Assembly (NCBI RefSeq): GCF_900478295.1
Contig: NZ_LS483488.1
Location: 1,550,001 to 1,614,000 of the forward strand
Direction: 5' to 3'
Length of the DNA: 64,000 nt
From: Helicobacter pylori NCTC 11637 = CCUG 17874 = ATCC 43504 = JCM 12093
GTDB lineage: Bacteria > Campylobacterota > Campylobacteria > Campylobacterales > Helicobacteraceae
Below are positions 1 through 9,022 of this stretch, in pieces (positions within the stretch are counted from its first letter, which is position 1; every line of letters starts with the position of its first letter). The notes beneath the pieces were generated by a model. The model searched no databases and was not told where the DNA came from. It saw nothing but the letters and a program-made list of their open reading frames with translations. The position numbers and the translations under genes were made by a program.

Positions 1-34
1 ATCTATTTTATTTTAAATATTATTTTTCAAACCC

Positions 35-1300
35 CTACACCCTATCCACGCTCAAAATTTCAGCGCTCGCTCTGGCTTTTTCATTATTCAATTCAATTTT
101 ATCGCCCCTTTTTAATGCCTCTAATTCTATCGCTTGATTATTTTTGCTCAAAAACGCCCCGAATTGGGGTAATTTCAAATTGGCATGAGCGAGTTTGAGG
201 GCGTTTTCTAGCCTGTTTAAGCGCTCTGTTTTAGTTTGTAAAAAAGGGCTTGTTAATGTTTGAGTAGAGATTTTTTCTAAAAGCGTTTTTTTAAAGCGTA
301 AAAATTCTAGGGTTTTATTTTCTAAAGCGATTTTTAATTTCTCTAGCTTTAAAGCGTTTAAATGGTGCTTGTTTTCAAAACTCAATCGTTTTAAAGAAGC
401 CGCTAAATGCTCTAAATGCGCCTTTTTTTGATGGAGTAAAATTTTAAAAGAGCGGTGCAATTTCACATTAAACCCATCAAGTCTTTGCAACCATTCATCG
501 CTGCTAGGGAGCAAAATCTCCATCGCGTTTGAAGGCGTAGAAGCCCTTAAATCCGCCACCAAATCGCTCAATAAAAAATCGCTCTCATGCCCAATAGCTG
601 ACATGCTGAAAGTTTTAGCCAAATGCAATGCATCAGCGATTTTCTCATCATTGAAAGAATACAAATCCTCCATGCTCCCCCCACCCCTAGCCATTACAAT
701 CGCATCAAAAGCGTTTTTTGTGTCATGAAAACTATCCGCATAAGCGATGCTCTCCACCACGCTTTGAACGCAGCTCTCCCCTTGCATTAGAGTATTGATG
801 CAAACCAATTCGCACATCGGCCATCGTTTGGAAGCGATCTTTTTCATGTCCGCCCAAGCGGCTGAATTTTGAGAAGTGATGACTGCCACTCGTTTAGGAA
901 AATGCGGTTTGGGCAATTTATTTTCTTTATCAAAATAGCCTTTAAGGCGTAATTTTTCTTTCAATTGTTCTAAAGCTAGGGTTAATGAACCTATCTCTTT
1001 AGGCTCTATTTCAAAGCAATTGATTTGATAATCCCCCCTTGGAACATACACGCTAATGCCCCCAAAAACAACCACTTCCTGCCCTTCTTTTAAAGCGAAT
1101 TTGAGCCTGTTAGCGTTCCCTTTAAACAGCACGCATTTAATAACCGACTGGCTGTCTTTGAGCGAAAAATACGCATGGCCGCTCACCTTATGGATAGTCA
1201 AATTACTCACTTCCCCTTGAACCCTAACTTGCAAAAAAGTCGCTTCTAAAAGGGCTTTGATTTGCGCATTGATTTCGCTCACGCTCAATACATGCACCAA
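35..1300 (-). CDS. xseA: Exodeoxyribonuclease VII large subunit
   Basis: Exonuclease VII, with the small subunit XseB, degrades single-stranded DNA in both directions in the cytoplasm. The 421-residue protein has the family layout: an N-terminal OB-fold (about residues 1-95, with the segment QGEVSNLTIHKVSGHAYFSL), a catalytic domain that includes VITSQNSAA, the RGGGSMEDL motif and the GHESDF...VADLRASTPSNA block, and a lysine/leucine-rich coiled coil towards the C-terminus. Length fits the epsilonproteobacterial form. It ends just inside the window edge and starts 9 bp after the stop of rseP, so it is probably co-transcribed with it. No xseB is visible here. Confidence 0.96.
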   Translation of the reverse strand: MVHVLSVSEINAQIKALLEATFLQVRVQGEVSNLTIHKVSGHAYFSLKDSQSVIKCVLFKGNANRLKFALKEGQEVVVFGGISVYVPRGDYQINCFEIEPKEIGSLTLALEQLKEKLRLKGYFDKENKLPKPHFPKRVAVITSQNSAAWADMKKIASKRWPMCELVCINTLMQGESCVQSVVESIAYADSFHDTKNAFDAIVMARGGGSMEDLYSFNDEKIADALHLAKTFSMSAIGHESDFLLSDLVADLRASTPSNAMEILLPSSDEWLQRLDGFNVKLHRSFKILLHQKKAHLEHLAASLKRLSFENKHHLNALKLEKLKIALENKTLEFLRFKKTLLEKISTQTLTSPFLQTKTERLNRLENALKLAHANLKLPQFGAFLSKNNQAIELEALKRGDKIELNNEKARASAEILSVDRV

Positions 1301-1309
1301 CTCCCCCTT

Positions 1310-2359
1310 TTATAGCAAACGAGTGAGATCATTGAAAAGCCCTAAAAACATGACAAAAACCAAAAACCCCACACCCGCTAGCCACAACGCATTTTGTATG
1401 GGTGTTGGCAAAGTGATATGAAAAATATTTTTAAAAACAACCCCTAGCATTTGCCCCCCATCTAAGGCTGGAATGGGTAATAAATTTAAAATCCCTAGAT
1501 TGATAGACAAAAACGCCCCAAACAACAAGAGCATGCTCAAACTACTCGCATGGCTTAACGCTCCCACAATGCCTACCACCCCGCTCAATTCCTTAACTGA
1601 AGCGCTTCCCATAATCAAACGCCTTAAAGAATCCACAATCAAAACAACGCCCTCTTTAAACCGACTCAAAGCCTTTTCAAACGCTTGAAACAAAGAATAA
1701 GAAACAACGCCCATTTTTTGCATGTCCGGCTTGATGCCTATCGCTTTGTATTTGATGATTTCATTAGGATCGTTAGAATCGCTTATTACCGCTATGATTT
1801 TGGGGGTCAGTCGTTTTTCTAAAATCTGATGGTTTCGCTCTATTTCTAAAACCAACTCGCCTTGAGAGCGCGCCACTACGCTTCTAACCTCTCTAAAACT
1901 CGCTATTTTTTCGTGGTTGATAGAAAGGATTTTATCCCCCTTTAACAGCCCGGTCTCTAGCGCGTTTTTTTCTAAATCGCCAATGATTGGCAGTAAGACT
2001 TTTTCCCCGCTCAATGCCAGAAAAAAATACACTAAAATCGCAAAAAGAAAATTAAAAAACGCCCCCCCAAATAGTATCCATAGCTTTTGAAAAGGGCTTT
2101 TTTGCGCGTAGCTGTCATTCGCGGTTTCATTCGTTTTATTTTCTTCTTTATCCATGCCCTTTAATTTCACATAGCCCCCAAGCGGGATCAAAGACAAAGC
2201 GAATTGCGTGCCAAAAAGCTTAAAAAAACAGAGTTTTTTACCAAAACCAATGCTAAAAACTTCTACTTTCACCCCACAAATCCTAGCGATCGTGAAATGC
2301 CCTAATTCATGGACAAAGATTAAAAACGCCAGCATTAAAACCGCTACAATGAACATCAT
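1310..2359 (-). CDS. rseP: Site-2 membrane metalloprotease (RseP/MmpA family)
   Basis: Inner-membrane zinc protease of the S2P (M50) family that cuts substrates within the membrane. The zinc motif HELGH is at residues 17-21 inside the first membrane segment, a PDZ-type domain occupies roughly residues 120-200, and the second active-site motif (PIPALDGGQ) is in the C-terminal membrane region. Length (349 residues) is normal for the single-PDZ form. In E. coli the relative RseP releases sigma-E; H. pylori has no sigma-E pathway, so the local substrate is unknown. Its start overlaps the stop of the preceding coiled-coil gene by 4 bp, which indicates translational coupling. Confidence 0.93.
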   Translation of the reverse strand: MMFIVAVLMLAFLIFVHELGHFTIARICGVKVEVFSIGFGKKLCFFKLFGTQFALSLIPLGGYVKLKGMDKEENKTNETANDSYAQKSPFQKLWILFGGAFFNFLFAILVYFFLALSGEKVLLPIIGDLEKNALETGLLKGDKILSINHEKIASFREVRSVVARSQGELVLEIERNHQILEKRLTPKIIAVISDSNDPNEIIKYKAIGIKPDMQKMGVVSYSLFQAFEKALSRFKEGVVLIVDSLRRLIMGSASVKELSGVVGIVGALSHASSLSMLLLFGAFLSINLGILNLLPIPALDGGQMLGVVFKNIFHITLPTPIQNALWLAGVGFLVFVMFLGLFNDLTRLL

Positions 2360-3015
2360 ACCCCTGCAGGCTCTTTGGTGTTAGGATCTTTTATCATCGG
2401 CTCTTTTAAAGGCGTGGGCGTTATAGGGGGCGTGGGTGGTATGGTTTTTGGGATTTCTTTATTTTCTCGTGGGGGTTTTTGCCACAACTCTGTCAAAGCC
2501 GCCGCTTTTTTAGGATCCATTTTGGCTAAAATTTTACCGAGTTCTTGGGGTTTTAGCGCCATTAAAATTTCTAAGGCGTTTTGAGTGGGTAAATTTTCTA
2601 AAATCAAGGCGGACTTAGAATCTTTCATTTTAGAATAAGTCTCGCCAATCTTGCTGTCTTTAGCCTGCTTGATTTCTCTTAAAATGCCTTCGTTTTCTTC
2701 TATCAAATTTTTAAGGCGTTTTTTTTCTTCCGTTTGTAAGGTTTTAAAGGCTTCTTCTTTAGCGGCTAAATTTTTCAGTTTTTCTTCCACTTCTTTTTCT
2801 TTTTGGTTCAACAGATCGGTTTTTTCATCTAAAAGGCGGGCGTTTTCGGTTTGCAAGATCCTTAAAGACTGCTCTTTTTCGCTCAATCGGTGCAAATCGT
2901 CTTTCAATTCGGCTTTTTTGGATTCAAAAATCGCAGAGCATTGCAACAATTCTTGTGCGGCTTCTTCGCTAAAGAGCGCTTGTAAAATCAAGCCCATTAA
3001 CAAGATTTTACGCAT
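2356..3015 (-). CDS. Exported coiled-coil protein, MotE-like (HP0257-type)
   Basis: A 219-residue protein with an N-terminal signal-like hydrophobic stretch (residues 1-18), a long charged coiled coil (about 25-130), a compact segment resembling the MgtE-N/FliG-like MotE module (containing NALEILMALKPQELGKILAKMDP), and a proline/threonine-rich tail. In other bacteria such proteins sit in flagellar operons and assist stator or motor function. Here it follows a FliJ-like gene with an 8-bp overlap, which supports a flagellar role, but this is inference from domain type and position. It corresponds by order to HP0257. Confidence 0.8.
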   Translation of the reverse strand: MRKILLMGLILQALFSEEAAQELLQCSAIFESKKAELKDDLHRLSEKEQSLRILQTENARLLDEKTDLLNQKEKEVEEKLKNLAAKEEAFKTLQTEEKKRLKNLIEENEGILREIKQAKDSKIGETYSKMKDSKSALILENLPTQNALEILMALKPQELGKILAKMDPKKAAALTELWQKPPRENKEIPKTIPPTPPITPTPLKEPMIKDPNTKEPAGV

Positions 3016-3436
3016 GCAAGCCCTCTTTTTGCCAGTGTAAAATCATGGCGTTTTCGTCCAAAAGAGCCTGCTCTTTTTTTTCCAAAATTTCCTTTTCTTT
3101 TTGCTTTTCCTTTTCTAAAATGATTTTAGCTTTTTCTAATTCCTGGTTAGCCAAAAGGTAATCTTTTTCTAAAACTTTTAAATCCTTAGTTAAATTCTCG
3201 CTCTCTTGTTGGTAATATTCTATCTCCATTCTTAGAACGCTTTTTAATTGTTGGGTTTGTAAAAAAAGACTCATTCCCCCCAATTCAGGGTTTTTAAACG
3301 CGCTCAATTGGGCTTGTTTGTCCAAAACTTCTCGCTCCTTTTGTTGCAATTCTAAACGCTTGCTTTCAAGCTTTTGCTCTATTTTTTCTAACGCAAGGGT
3401 TTTTAATTGCACCAATACAAAAGCGAATTTTTTCAT
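3008..3436 (-). CDS. FliJ-like coiled-coil protein (HP0256-type)
   Basis: This 142-residue protein is almost entirely predicted coiled coil rich in Lys, Glu and Leu, with no signal peptide, so it is probably cytoplasmic. Size, composition and pairing with a MotE-like gene match FliJ, the flagellar export chaperone-escort protein. HP0256 of strain 26695, its positional equivalent, has been reported as a FliJ-like protein affecting motility. Sequence motifs are too weak to prove the assignment. Its start overlaps the purA stop by 4 bp, so purA and the two flagellar-like genes appear to be read together. Confidence 0.78.
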   Translation of the reverse strand: MKKFAFVLVQLKTLALEKIEQKLESKRLELQQKEREVLDKQAQLSAFKNPELGGMSLFLQTQQLKSVLRMEIEYYQQESENLTKDLKVLEKDYLLANQELEKAKIILEKEKQKEKEILEKKEQALLDENAMILHWQKEGLHA

Positions 3437-4668
3437 AGAAAAATCGTGTCTTCTCTTTCAGGGCTTGTAGAAATAAGGCCAATTTTTACCCCCACTTCTT
3501 TTTCAATAAAACGGATATACTCTCTAGCGTTTGGCTCTAAATCGTCTAATTTTCTCACGCCCACGCTTTTTTCCCAGCCTTTAAAAGTTTGATAGATCGG
3601 CGCACAATCTTTCAAATCGCTAGGGAAAGCCTCCAATCTTTCGCCCTTTCTTTCATAAGCCACGCACACCTTAATCGCATCAATCCCGTCTAAAACATCT
3701 AATTTCATTAAAGCTAATTGCGTGCAACCATTCAAAGCGCAAGCGTATTTTAAAGCCACCAAATCTAGCCATCCGCAACGCCTTGGGCGCTTGGTTGTCG
3801 TGCCAAACTCCGCGCCCTTAGTCCTTAAATGATCGCCCATGGGTGTAGCGTCTTCGCTAGGGAAAGGCCCATTACCCACACGAGTAGAATACGCTTTTGC
3901 GATGCCTATGACTTCATTGATCGCTTTAGGGTTTAAGCCGGTGCTCACGCATGCGCTAGCGCTCGTGGTGTTAGAGCTTGTTACGAAAGGGTAAGTCCCT
4001 AAATCAATGTCTAAAAGCGTGCCTTGCGCCCCTTCTAGTAGGATCTTTTCACCCTTTTGGTTCGCTTCTATCAGCATGCTTGTCGTGTCTTTGATAAAGG
4101 GGCAAATTTTTGGAGTATAAGTTTTAAAATACTCCCTCAAATCTTTTTCGTAATTCTCGCCCAAATCATACGCTTCTTTAAAAGGCTCAATGGCTTTGAA
4201 ATGAGCGTTTAGCTTTTCTTCTAAGATTTTATCGTCTAGTAAATCCCCCATTCTTATCCCGCTTCTGGCCATTTTATCCTCATAGCAAGGGCCTATGCCT
4301 TTTTTAGTCGTGCCGATGTTTTGAGATTTTTCTTTAAAAGCGTCTTTTTTGGCATGATAGGGCAAGATCACATGGGCTCTGTCGCTGATGAACAAACGAT
4401 TTTCTAAATCCTCAAACGCGCTGATTTCTTCGCACAAATCCTTAACGCTCACGACCACCGCGCTAGAAATGATGTTCTTGCATTTGGGGTATAAAACCCC
4501 TGAGGGCATTAAATGCAACGAATGCTTAACCCCCTTATGCACAATGGTATGCCCGGCATTATGCCCGCCTTGATAGCGCACCACAAAGTCATAATCTTTA
4601 GCGATCCTATCAACAATTTTTCCCTTCCCCTCATCTCCCCACTGGATCCCCACAACGACATCTGCCAT
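3433..4668 (-). CDS. purA: Adenylosuccinate synthetase
   Basis: Catalyses GTP-dependent joining of IMP and aspartate to give adenylosuccinate, the first step from IMP to AMP. The P-loop QWGDEGKGK is at residues 9-17 and GGHNAGHT follows near residues 35-42; TRVGNGPFPSE and the TTKRPRRCGWLD block typical of the family are also present. The 411-residue length is normal. H. pylori relies heavily on purine salvage, so this enzyme supplies AMP from salvaged hypoxanthine/IMP. It heads a minus-strand run with the FliJ-like and MotE-like genes, rseP and xseA; the overlaps suggest one transcript. Confidence 0.97.
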   Translation of the reverse strand: MADVVVGIQWGDEGKGKIVDRIAKDYDFVVRYQGGHNAGHTIVHKGVKHSLHLMPSGVLYPKCKNIISSAVVVSVKDLCEEISAFEDLENRLFISDRAHVILPYHAKKDAFKEKSQNIGTTKKGIGPCYEDKMARSGIRMGDLLDDKILEEKLNAHFKAIEPFKEAYDLGENYEKDLREYFKTYTPKICPFIKDTTSMLIEANQKGEKILLEGAQGTLLDIDLGTYPFVTSSNTTSASACVSTGLNPKAINEVIGIAKAYSTRVGNGPFPSEDATPMGDHLRTKGAEFGTTTKRPRRCGWLDLVALKYACALNGCTQLALMKLDVLDGIDAIKVCVAYERKGERLEAFPSDLKDCAPIYQTFKGWEKSVGVRKLDDLEPNAREYIRFIEKEVGVKIGLISTSPEREDTIFL

Positions 4669-4766
4669 AAAATATTATCCTTAAAACAAAGTAGATTGGA
4701 TGGTTTAAAAGCTTGTTAGAATACCAAAAAAAAGTAAAGAACCTCTTTATAAGCCCTAAAAAGAGC

Positions 4767-6185
4767 TTAAAAACCTATCGTGTAGTTGATATAGAACGCA
4801 TACAAACGCCTGTAATCCACATCAGCCCCATTCGCTTTCAAATACCTTTGATTGATAGCCGGGATTTTCACGCCAAATTCCATACCATGCTGAATGCTTT
4901 GAGACGAGCTCAAAAACCGGCGGTGCATGGTGCTGGCAAAATGAGCCCTTAAGCCCAAATTAAATAAAAATTGGAAATTCGTGGGAGTGGGGTATTCTTT
5001 AAACGAGTTTTCAATTTGGCCTCTTAAAGAGCTATCCCAAGTGTTACCCGCTATTTGAATGCCCCCAAACACCCCCACATTCAAAGACTGATCGCTAAAA
5101 ACCCTTCTAAAGATATTCCATAAAAAGTCCGTGCCAGCGCCATAAGTAAAGATGTTCGCTTTAACAGCGCTATTAAGACTGCCCAATTGCGTAAAGCCAT
5201 AATCAAAGAAAGCGTAATACCGTAAGCCTATATTCCTCTTGCTCCCAAAAAATTGCTTATAGCCCACTTGAATGCCAAAGCCATTAATAACCCCATGCTG
5301 AGAGCTTTTGCCTGGCCCAAATTGGGGCAAGTAAGGCTCATCGTAATTATTCAGCATCCCTCCTAGTTGTTTTAGATTCTCTTGGTAAGTAGCGATTCGA
5401 TCCGAGATGGTTTTCACATCCTTTTGAAGCATGGCCCCTGCACCACCACTCTTATTCAAGTTTTCTGCGATCTGGCCTAGCTTTGCTGAAGAAGTGTCAT
5501 TAAAAAGCTGCATTTGGGCTAATAGCCCTTTTAAAAACACCGAATTGCTATCCAGATTCACCCTTGTAAGCGCGTTTAAAAGCGCCACACTCTCCGTGGC
5601 TAAGAGACTGAATTCATTTTGAGAATTATAGAGAACTTTTATAATCCCTACATATTCAGGAACGACTCCATTATTACTGCCATTATTACTATTATTAACC
5701 AAGTTATAAAGCACATTACTCAAATACACTTGCAAGGCTTGAACGCTATAAGCGTTTTTATTCGTCTCAAAGCGTCGCTCAATTTGGGGGAGTATTTTTT
5801 TAAACTGGGTTAACTCTGCGTTGTTGTTGCCAACAGTTGTATTGGTATTGACAATTTGGTTGCCTATCCCTAAAAGAGCGTCCATGGTCGTGTTTGTCGC
5901 TAAAGCTAAAAGCCCGTTACCCCCTGCCATACCCACGCCCACTTGGCGGAAATCATCAATGACATTATTCCTTAGGGTGCTGCCTTTGTTATTGATGTTT
6001 TGTTGCGCACCGCCGATTTGATAGCCCACTCCCATATAAAAGCCATCGTCTTCAGCTAACGCCATGCTTAAGGGAAGGCTAAAAAGCAGAGCAGTTTTTA
6101 AAAGCCCTTTTTTGAGCGCATGGTATTGACTATAACCTTTTTTCATTCTTGTATTCTTTATCTCTTTTGTATTGGTATTTTTCAT
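4767..6185 (-). CDS. hopG: Outer-membrane protein HopG
   Basis: Hop-family outer-membrane protein of 472 residues. The mature N-terminus after the Ala-rich signal peptide begins AEDDGFYMGVGYQIGGA, the family signature; the middle is a variable Asn-rich helical domain, and the last ~180 residues form the conserved beta-barrel (NGFGIQVGYKQFFG ... YAFYINYTIGF with terminal Phe). I chose ATG at 6185, 7 bases after a strong AAGGAAGG site, rather than the TTG one codon upstream. The signal peptide has an unusually long charged lead of about 30 residues. Position between hopF and purA matches HP0254 (HopG). Ligand unknown. Confidence 0.9.
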   Translation of the reverse strand: MKNTNTKEIKNTRMKKGYSQYHALKKGLLKTALLFSLPLSMALAEDDGFYMGVGYQIGGAQQNINNKGSTLRNNVIDDFRQVGVGMAGGNGLLALATNTTMDALLGIGNQIVNTNTTVGNNNAELTQFKKILPQIERRFETNKNAYSVQALQVYLSNVLYNLVNNSNNGSNNGVVPEYVGIIKVLYNSQNEFSLLATESVALLNALTRVNLDSNSVFLKGLLAQMQLFNDTSSAKLGQIAENLNKSGGAGAMLQKDVKTISDRIATYQENLKQLGGMLNNYDEPYLPQFGPGKSSQHGVINGFGIQVGYKQFFGSKRNIGLRYYAFFDYGFTQLGSLNSAVKANIFTYGAGTDFLWNIFRRVFSDQSLNVGVFGGIQIAGNTWDSSLRGQIENSFKEYPTPTNFQFLFNLGLRAHFASTMHRRFLSSSQSIQHGMEFGVKIPAINQRYLKANGADVDYRRLYAFYINYTIGF

Positions 6186-6197
6186 CAAGAGCCTTCC

Positions 6198-7655
6198 TTA
6201 AAAACCGACTGAATAGCCCACATAGAAGCTAAAATTCCTCATATAGCTCGCGCTTGAGCCTTGGGTTGCGAAATATTTATGAGCGATAACAGGGATTTTC
6301 ACCCCAAATTCTATCCCTTGGTCTAGCCTGTGCTTGTTGAAATTGGTTTTTGCAAAGTTGGTGCGCACGCCCAAATCAAACAAGAATTGGAACGAACTAG
6401 ACTTGACATCAGGCCTTTGCCCGCTCAATAAGTTCGTTACATTAGTGCTCCAAGTTTGCCCTGCAATTTGAGCGCCAAAGAAAAGGCCGATTGTAGTCCT
6501 TTCCCTCCTTCTAGAGCGTTCATACACGTTGTATAAAAAATCCGTTCCTACCCCATAAGTAACAAGATTCGCTCCCACTTTTAAATTCGTATCGCCAAAA
6601 TTCGCATAGCCATAATCCAAAAACCCGTAATACCTTAAGCCAATATTTTTCTTATGGGTGAAAAATTGTTTATAACCCATCTTAGCCCCAAAGCCGTTCA
6701 TGCTCGCTGACTGGTAATCTTTGAGCGAAAAGAGGTTAGGGATATAAGAAATCTTATAAAGAGAACTAGCCGAAGATTCAAACTGACCTAATACCGCATT
6801 AATGATGTTTATGGTTCTATCTAGCCCTTTCTTATAGATAAGCTGACTCCCAGTAAAACAAGACGATGCACTGCTACAAATATTTTTTTCAATAAAACTC
6901 CCTAACCTCAAAGTCTCACGATCTAAAGAAATCCCGCTCTTAATCAAAGCGTTGAGCTCGCTAACCGTAGAATTAGCCCCTATCAAGCCCGTTTGCGAAG
7001 AAAAATTTTGCATGCCTGTGGCAATATCGCCCACACTCACGCCATTATACGCTCCATTAGTCCCGCCCGCACCTAAAAGCATGACTTTCATGATGTTTTC
7101 GTATAGCTGTCCGTTACCATTATTTTTATTTTGTTGGATTTTGCTCAAATCCACTTGCCCTAAAGCTAAAACGATGTTTTGAGCCACCAAGAGCATGCTA
7201 TCAGTAATACCGATTTGTTCTTTCCCCACATCCACCACCAAAGGCTTAATGACACCCTGATTAGCGTATTGTTGGGATAGATCCAATAGTTTTCCTAAAA
7301 TCCCTAGAGATCGCTCTAAATTGACTAAGGCTGGGTTTGGCGTGCTTTGTCCGTTTGGCTGTGATGGTTGCGCATTGTTTTTCAGGCTTTCACGCAAAAG
7401 AGTTGCTGTTTTATTCCCTAAAATATCCAAGTAGTAGGATAAGGGAATGGCAGAAGTTTGCAACCTCACAGCCCCATCTCTGATTAACTGCTTTAATTCT
7501 TGCGCTTGGGTGAAGCCTGGATTTTTCAATTCCTGTCTGGCCAAACTCGTCTGGTAATCTATGACAAAAAACGCCCCATCTTCTTCAGCGTTACACAAAG
7601 ACATGCTCGCTAGTAAGGAAAGAGCGATCGTTTTTTTAAAGGAGTGGTTTTTCAA
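6198..7655 (-). CDS. hopF: Outer-membrane protein HopF
   Basis: Hop-family protein of 485 residues with a signal peptide ending near residue 23 (SLCNAEEDGAFFVIDYQ). The passenger region is variable, with a two-cysteine loop (CSSASSC), and the C-terminal barrel has NGFGAKMGYKQFF and ends FYVGYSVGF. The start is TTG, 6 bases after AAAGGA; there is no better ATG. It lies 12 bp upstream of hopG on the same strand, so the two may be co-transcribed. The order matches HP0252 (HopF). No repeat tract is seen at the 5' end, so it seems constitutively in frame. Confidence 0.88.
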   Translation of the reverse strand: MKNHSFKKTIALSLLASMSLCNAEEDGAFFVIDYQTSLARQELKNPGFTQAQELKQLIRDGAVRLQTSAIPLSYYLDILGNKTATLLRESLKNNAQPSQPNGQSTPNPALVNLERSLGILGKLLDLSQQYANQGVIKPLVVDVGKEQIGITDSMLLVAQNIVLALGQVDLSKIQQNKNNGNGQLYENIMKVMLLGAGGTNGAYNGVSVGDIATGMQNFSSQTGLIGANSTVSELNALIKSGISLDRETLRLGSFIEKNICSSASSCFTGSQLIYKKGLDRTINIINAVLGQFESSASSLYKISYIPNLFSLKDYQSASMNGFGAKMGYKQFFTHKKNIGLRYYGFLDYGYANFGDTNLKVGANLVTYGVGTDFLYNVYERSRRRERTTIGLFFGAQIAGQTWSTNVTNLLSGQRPDVKSSSFQFLFDLGVRTNFAKTNFNKHRLDQGIEFGVKIPVIAHKYFATQGSSASYMRNFSFYVGYSVGF

Positions 7656-7766
7656 AAATATCCTTTTTGCTTTGATAAGTGATTTTACTTAATCCATAAA
7701 AGAAACTTTCTAATTTTAAGACAATCATTCTTAATTTGCTATTAAGTGTTTCAAAAAAGCATCAAA

Positions 7767-7795
7767 TTGACATCTTTTAAGCAAAATGTTATAAT
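7767..7795 (+). promoter_or_regulatory. Sigma-80/70-type promoter of tRNA-Ala
   Basis: A consensus -35 TTGACA (7767-7772) and a consensus -10 TATAAT (7790-7795) are separated by exactly 17 bases and placed 18 bases before the tRNA. Such a full match is rare in H. pylori, whose -35 elements are usually poor, and fits a strongly expressed stable RNA. Confidence 0.85.
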
Positions 7796-7813
7796 GCTCG
7801 CTTAATTTTATTT

Positions 7814-7889
7814 GGGGTGTTAGCTCAGTTGGGAGAGCACAACGCTGGCAGCGTTGAGGTCAGGGGTTCGAACCCCCTACACTCCACCA
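7814..7889 (+). tRNA. tRNA-Ala (GGC anticodon)
   Basis: A 76-base cloverleaf: acceptor GGGGTGT/ACACTCC with one G-T pair, D arm GCTC...GAGC, anticodon stem CAACG/CGTTG with loop CTGGCAG (anticodon GGC), T arm AGGGG-TTCGAAC-CCCCT, discriminator A and an encoded CCA. It reads alanine GCC/GCU codons. It stands alone between the divergent hopF and oppC genes. Confidence 0.97.
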
Positions 7890-7996
7890 TTATCACGCTT
7901 ATCCTCTTTCTTTATGGATCAAACCCATTTTCTTGCTAGTATTACCCATAATTAATTATAATCTTAGGAATTGTTTTTCATCAAGGGAGTTTGAGC

Positions 7997-9013
7997 GTGA
8001 GCAGTTTGTTTAAAATGCGCATTCTGAGTTTTAAAAAGAATAAGCGGGCGGTGTTTTCGCTCTATCTTTTTATCGCTTTATTAGCGCTTTCTCTTTTAGC
8101 CCCCTTGTGGGTCAATGATCGCCCCTTATTCATCTATAAAGACAATAAAGCGTATTTCCCTATGTTCAAAAATTATGCGGAAGTGGAGTTTGGAGGCGAT
8201 TTTTTCACCCCCACAGATTATAACGATCCTTATGTGAAAAACACGCTTTTAAAAGACGCTTTCATTATCCATGCGCTCATCCCCTATAGCTACGATACGA
8301 TCATTATGGATTTAGACTCGCCTGCCCCCACCCCCCCAAGCTTCAAACACCTTTTAGGCACAGACGATCAAGCCAGAGATGTGTTAGCCAGACTGGTTTA
8401 TGGCTATCGTGTTTCGTTAGTGTTTGGGATTTTACTCACCCTTTTTAGCGTTCTTATTGGCGTGAGTTTGGGAGCGTTTCAGGGGTATTATGGAGGGTTA
8501 ATAGACTTAGTGGGGCAAAGGTTGAGCGAGATTTGGAGCGCGATCCCCATGCTTTTTTTACTCATTGTGATTTCTAGCGCGTTTAATTCTAATTTTTGGA
8601 TCATTTTATTTTTAGTCTTGCTCTTTAGCTGGATGGGGCTTTCTCAAGTCGTGCGCACGGAGTTTTTAAAAGCAAGGAATATGGACTACACCAAAGCCGC
8701 TAGAGCGCTTGGGGTGAATGATTTAAAAATCATTTTCTACCATGTTTTACCCAACGCTTTAGTAGCGACGATCACTTATGTGCCGTTTTTAATGGCGGCC
8801 AGTATTTCTACTTTAGTGTCTTTGGATTTCTTGGGTTTTGGCATGCCCATAGGGAGTGCGAGTTTGGGCGAATTGGTCAATCAAGGCAAGGATAATCTCA
8901 CCACGCCCCATTTAGCCATCGTTGCGTTTGTAGCCATTAGTTTGTTGCTTTCTGTTTTGGTGTTCATTGGCGAAGGGGTGCGCGATGCTTTCAACGCTAA
9001 CATGCTCAAATAA
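7997..9013 (+). CDS. oppC: Peptide ABC transporter permease OppC
   Basis: Inner-membrane permease of a DppC/OppC-type peptide importer. One membrane segment near residues 18-40 is followed by a long periplasmic loop, HLLGTDDQARDVLARLVYG, and then five further membrane segments; the cytoplasmic EAA-type loop (AARALGVNDLKIIFYHVLPN) contacts the ATPase. I chose GTG at 7997, 7 bases after AAGGGAG; a TTG two codons earlier is too close to that site. In 26695 the equivalents HP0251 (oppC) and HP0250 (oppD) are separated from oppA/oppB, and the same split is suggested here, as no binding protein or second permease is adjacent. Confidence 0.9.
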   Translation: MSSLFKMRILSFKKNKRAVFSLYLFIALLALSLLAPLWVNDRPLFIYKDNKAYFPMFKNYAEVEFGGDFFTPTDYNDPYVKNTLLKDAFIIHALIPYSYDTIIMDLDSPAPTPPSFKHLLGTDDQARDVLARLVYGYRVSLVFGILLTLFSVLIGVSLGAFQGYYGGLIDLVGQRLSEIWSAIPMLFLLIVISSAFNSNFWIILFLVLLFSWMGLSQVVRTEFLKARNMDYTKAARALGVNDLKIIFYHVLPNALVATITYVPFLMAASISTLVSLDFLGFGMPIGSASLGELVNQGKDNLTTPHLAIVAFVAISLLLSVLVFIGEGVRDAFNANMLK

Positions 9014-9022
9014 AGGGGTTAC

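Noticed and set aside
2651..3040. Plus-strand frame of 129 codons
   Set aside because: Mirror of the minus-strand coiled-coil gene; Phe/Ser-rich translation is the typical antisense of Lys/Glu repeats.
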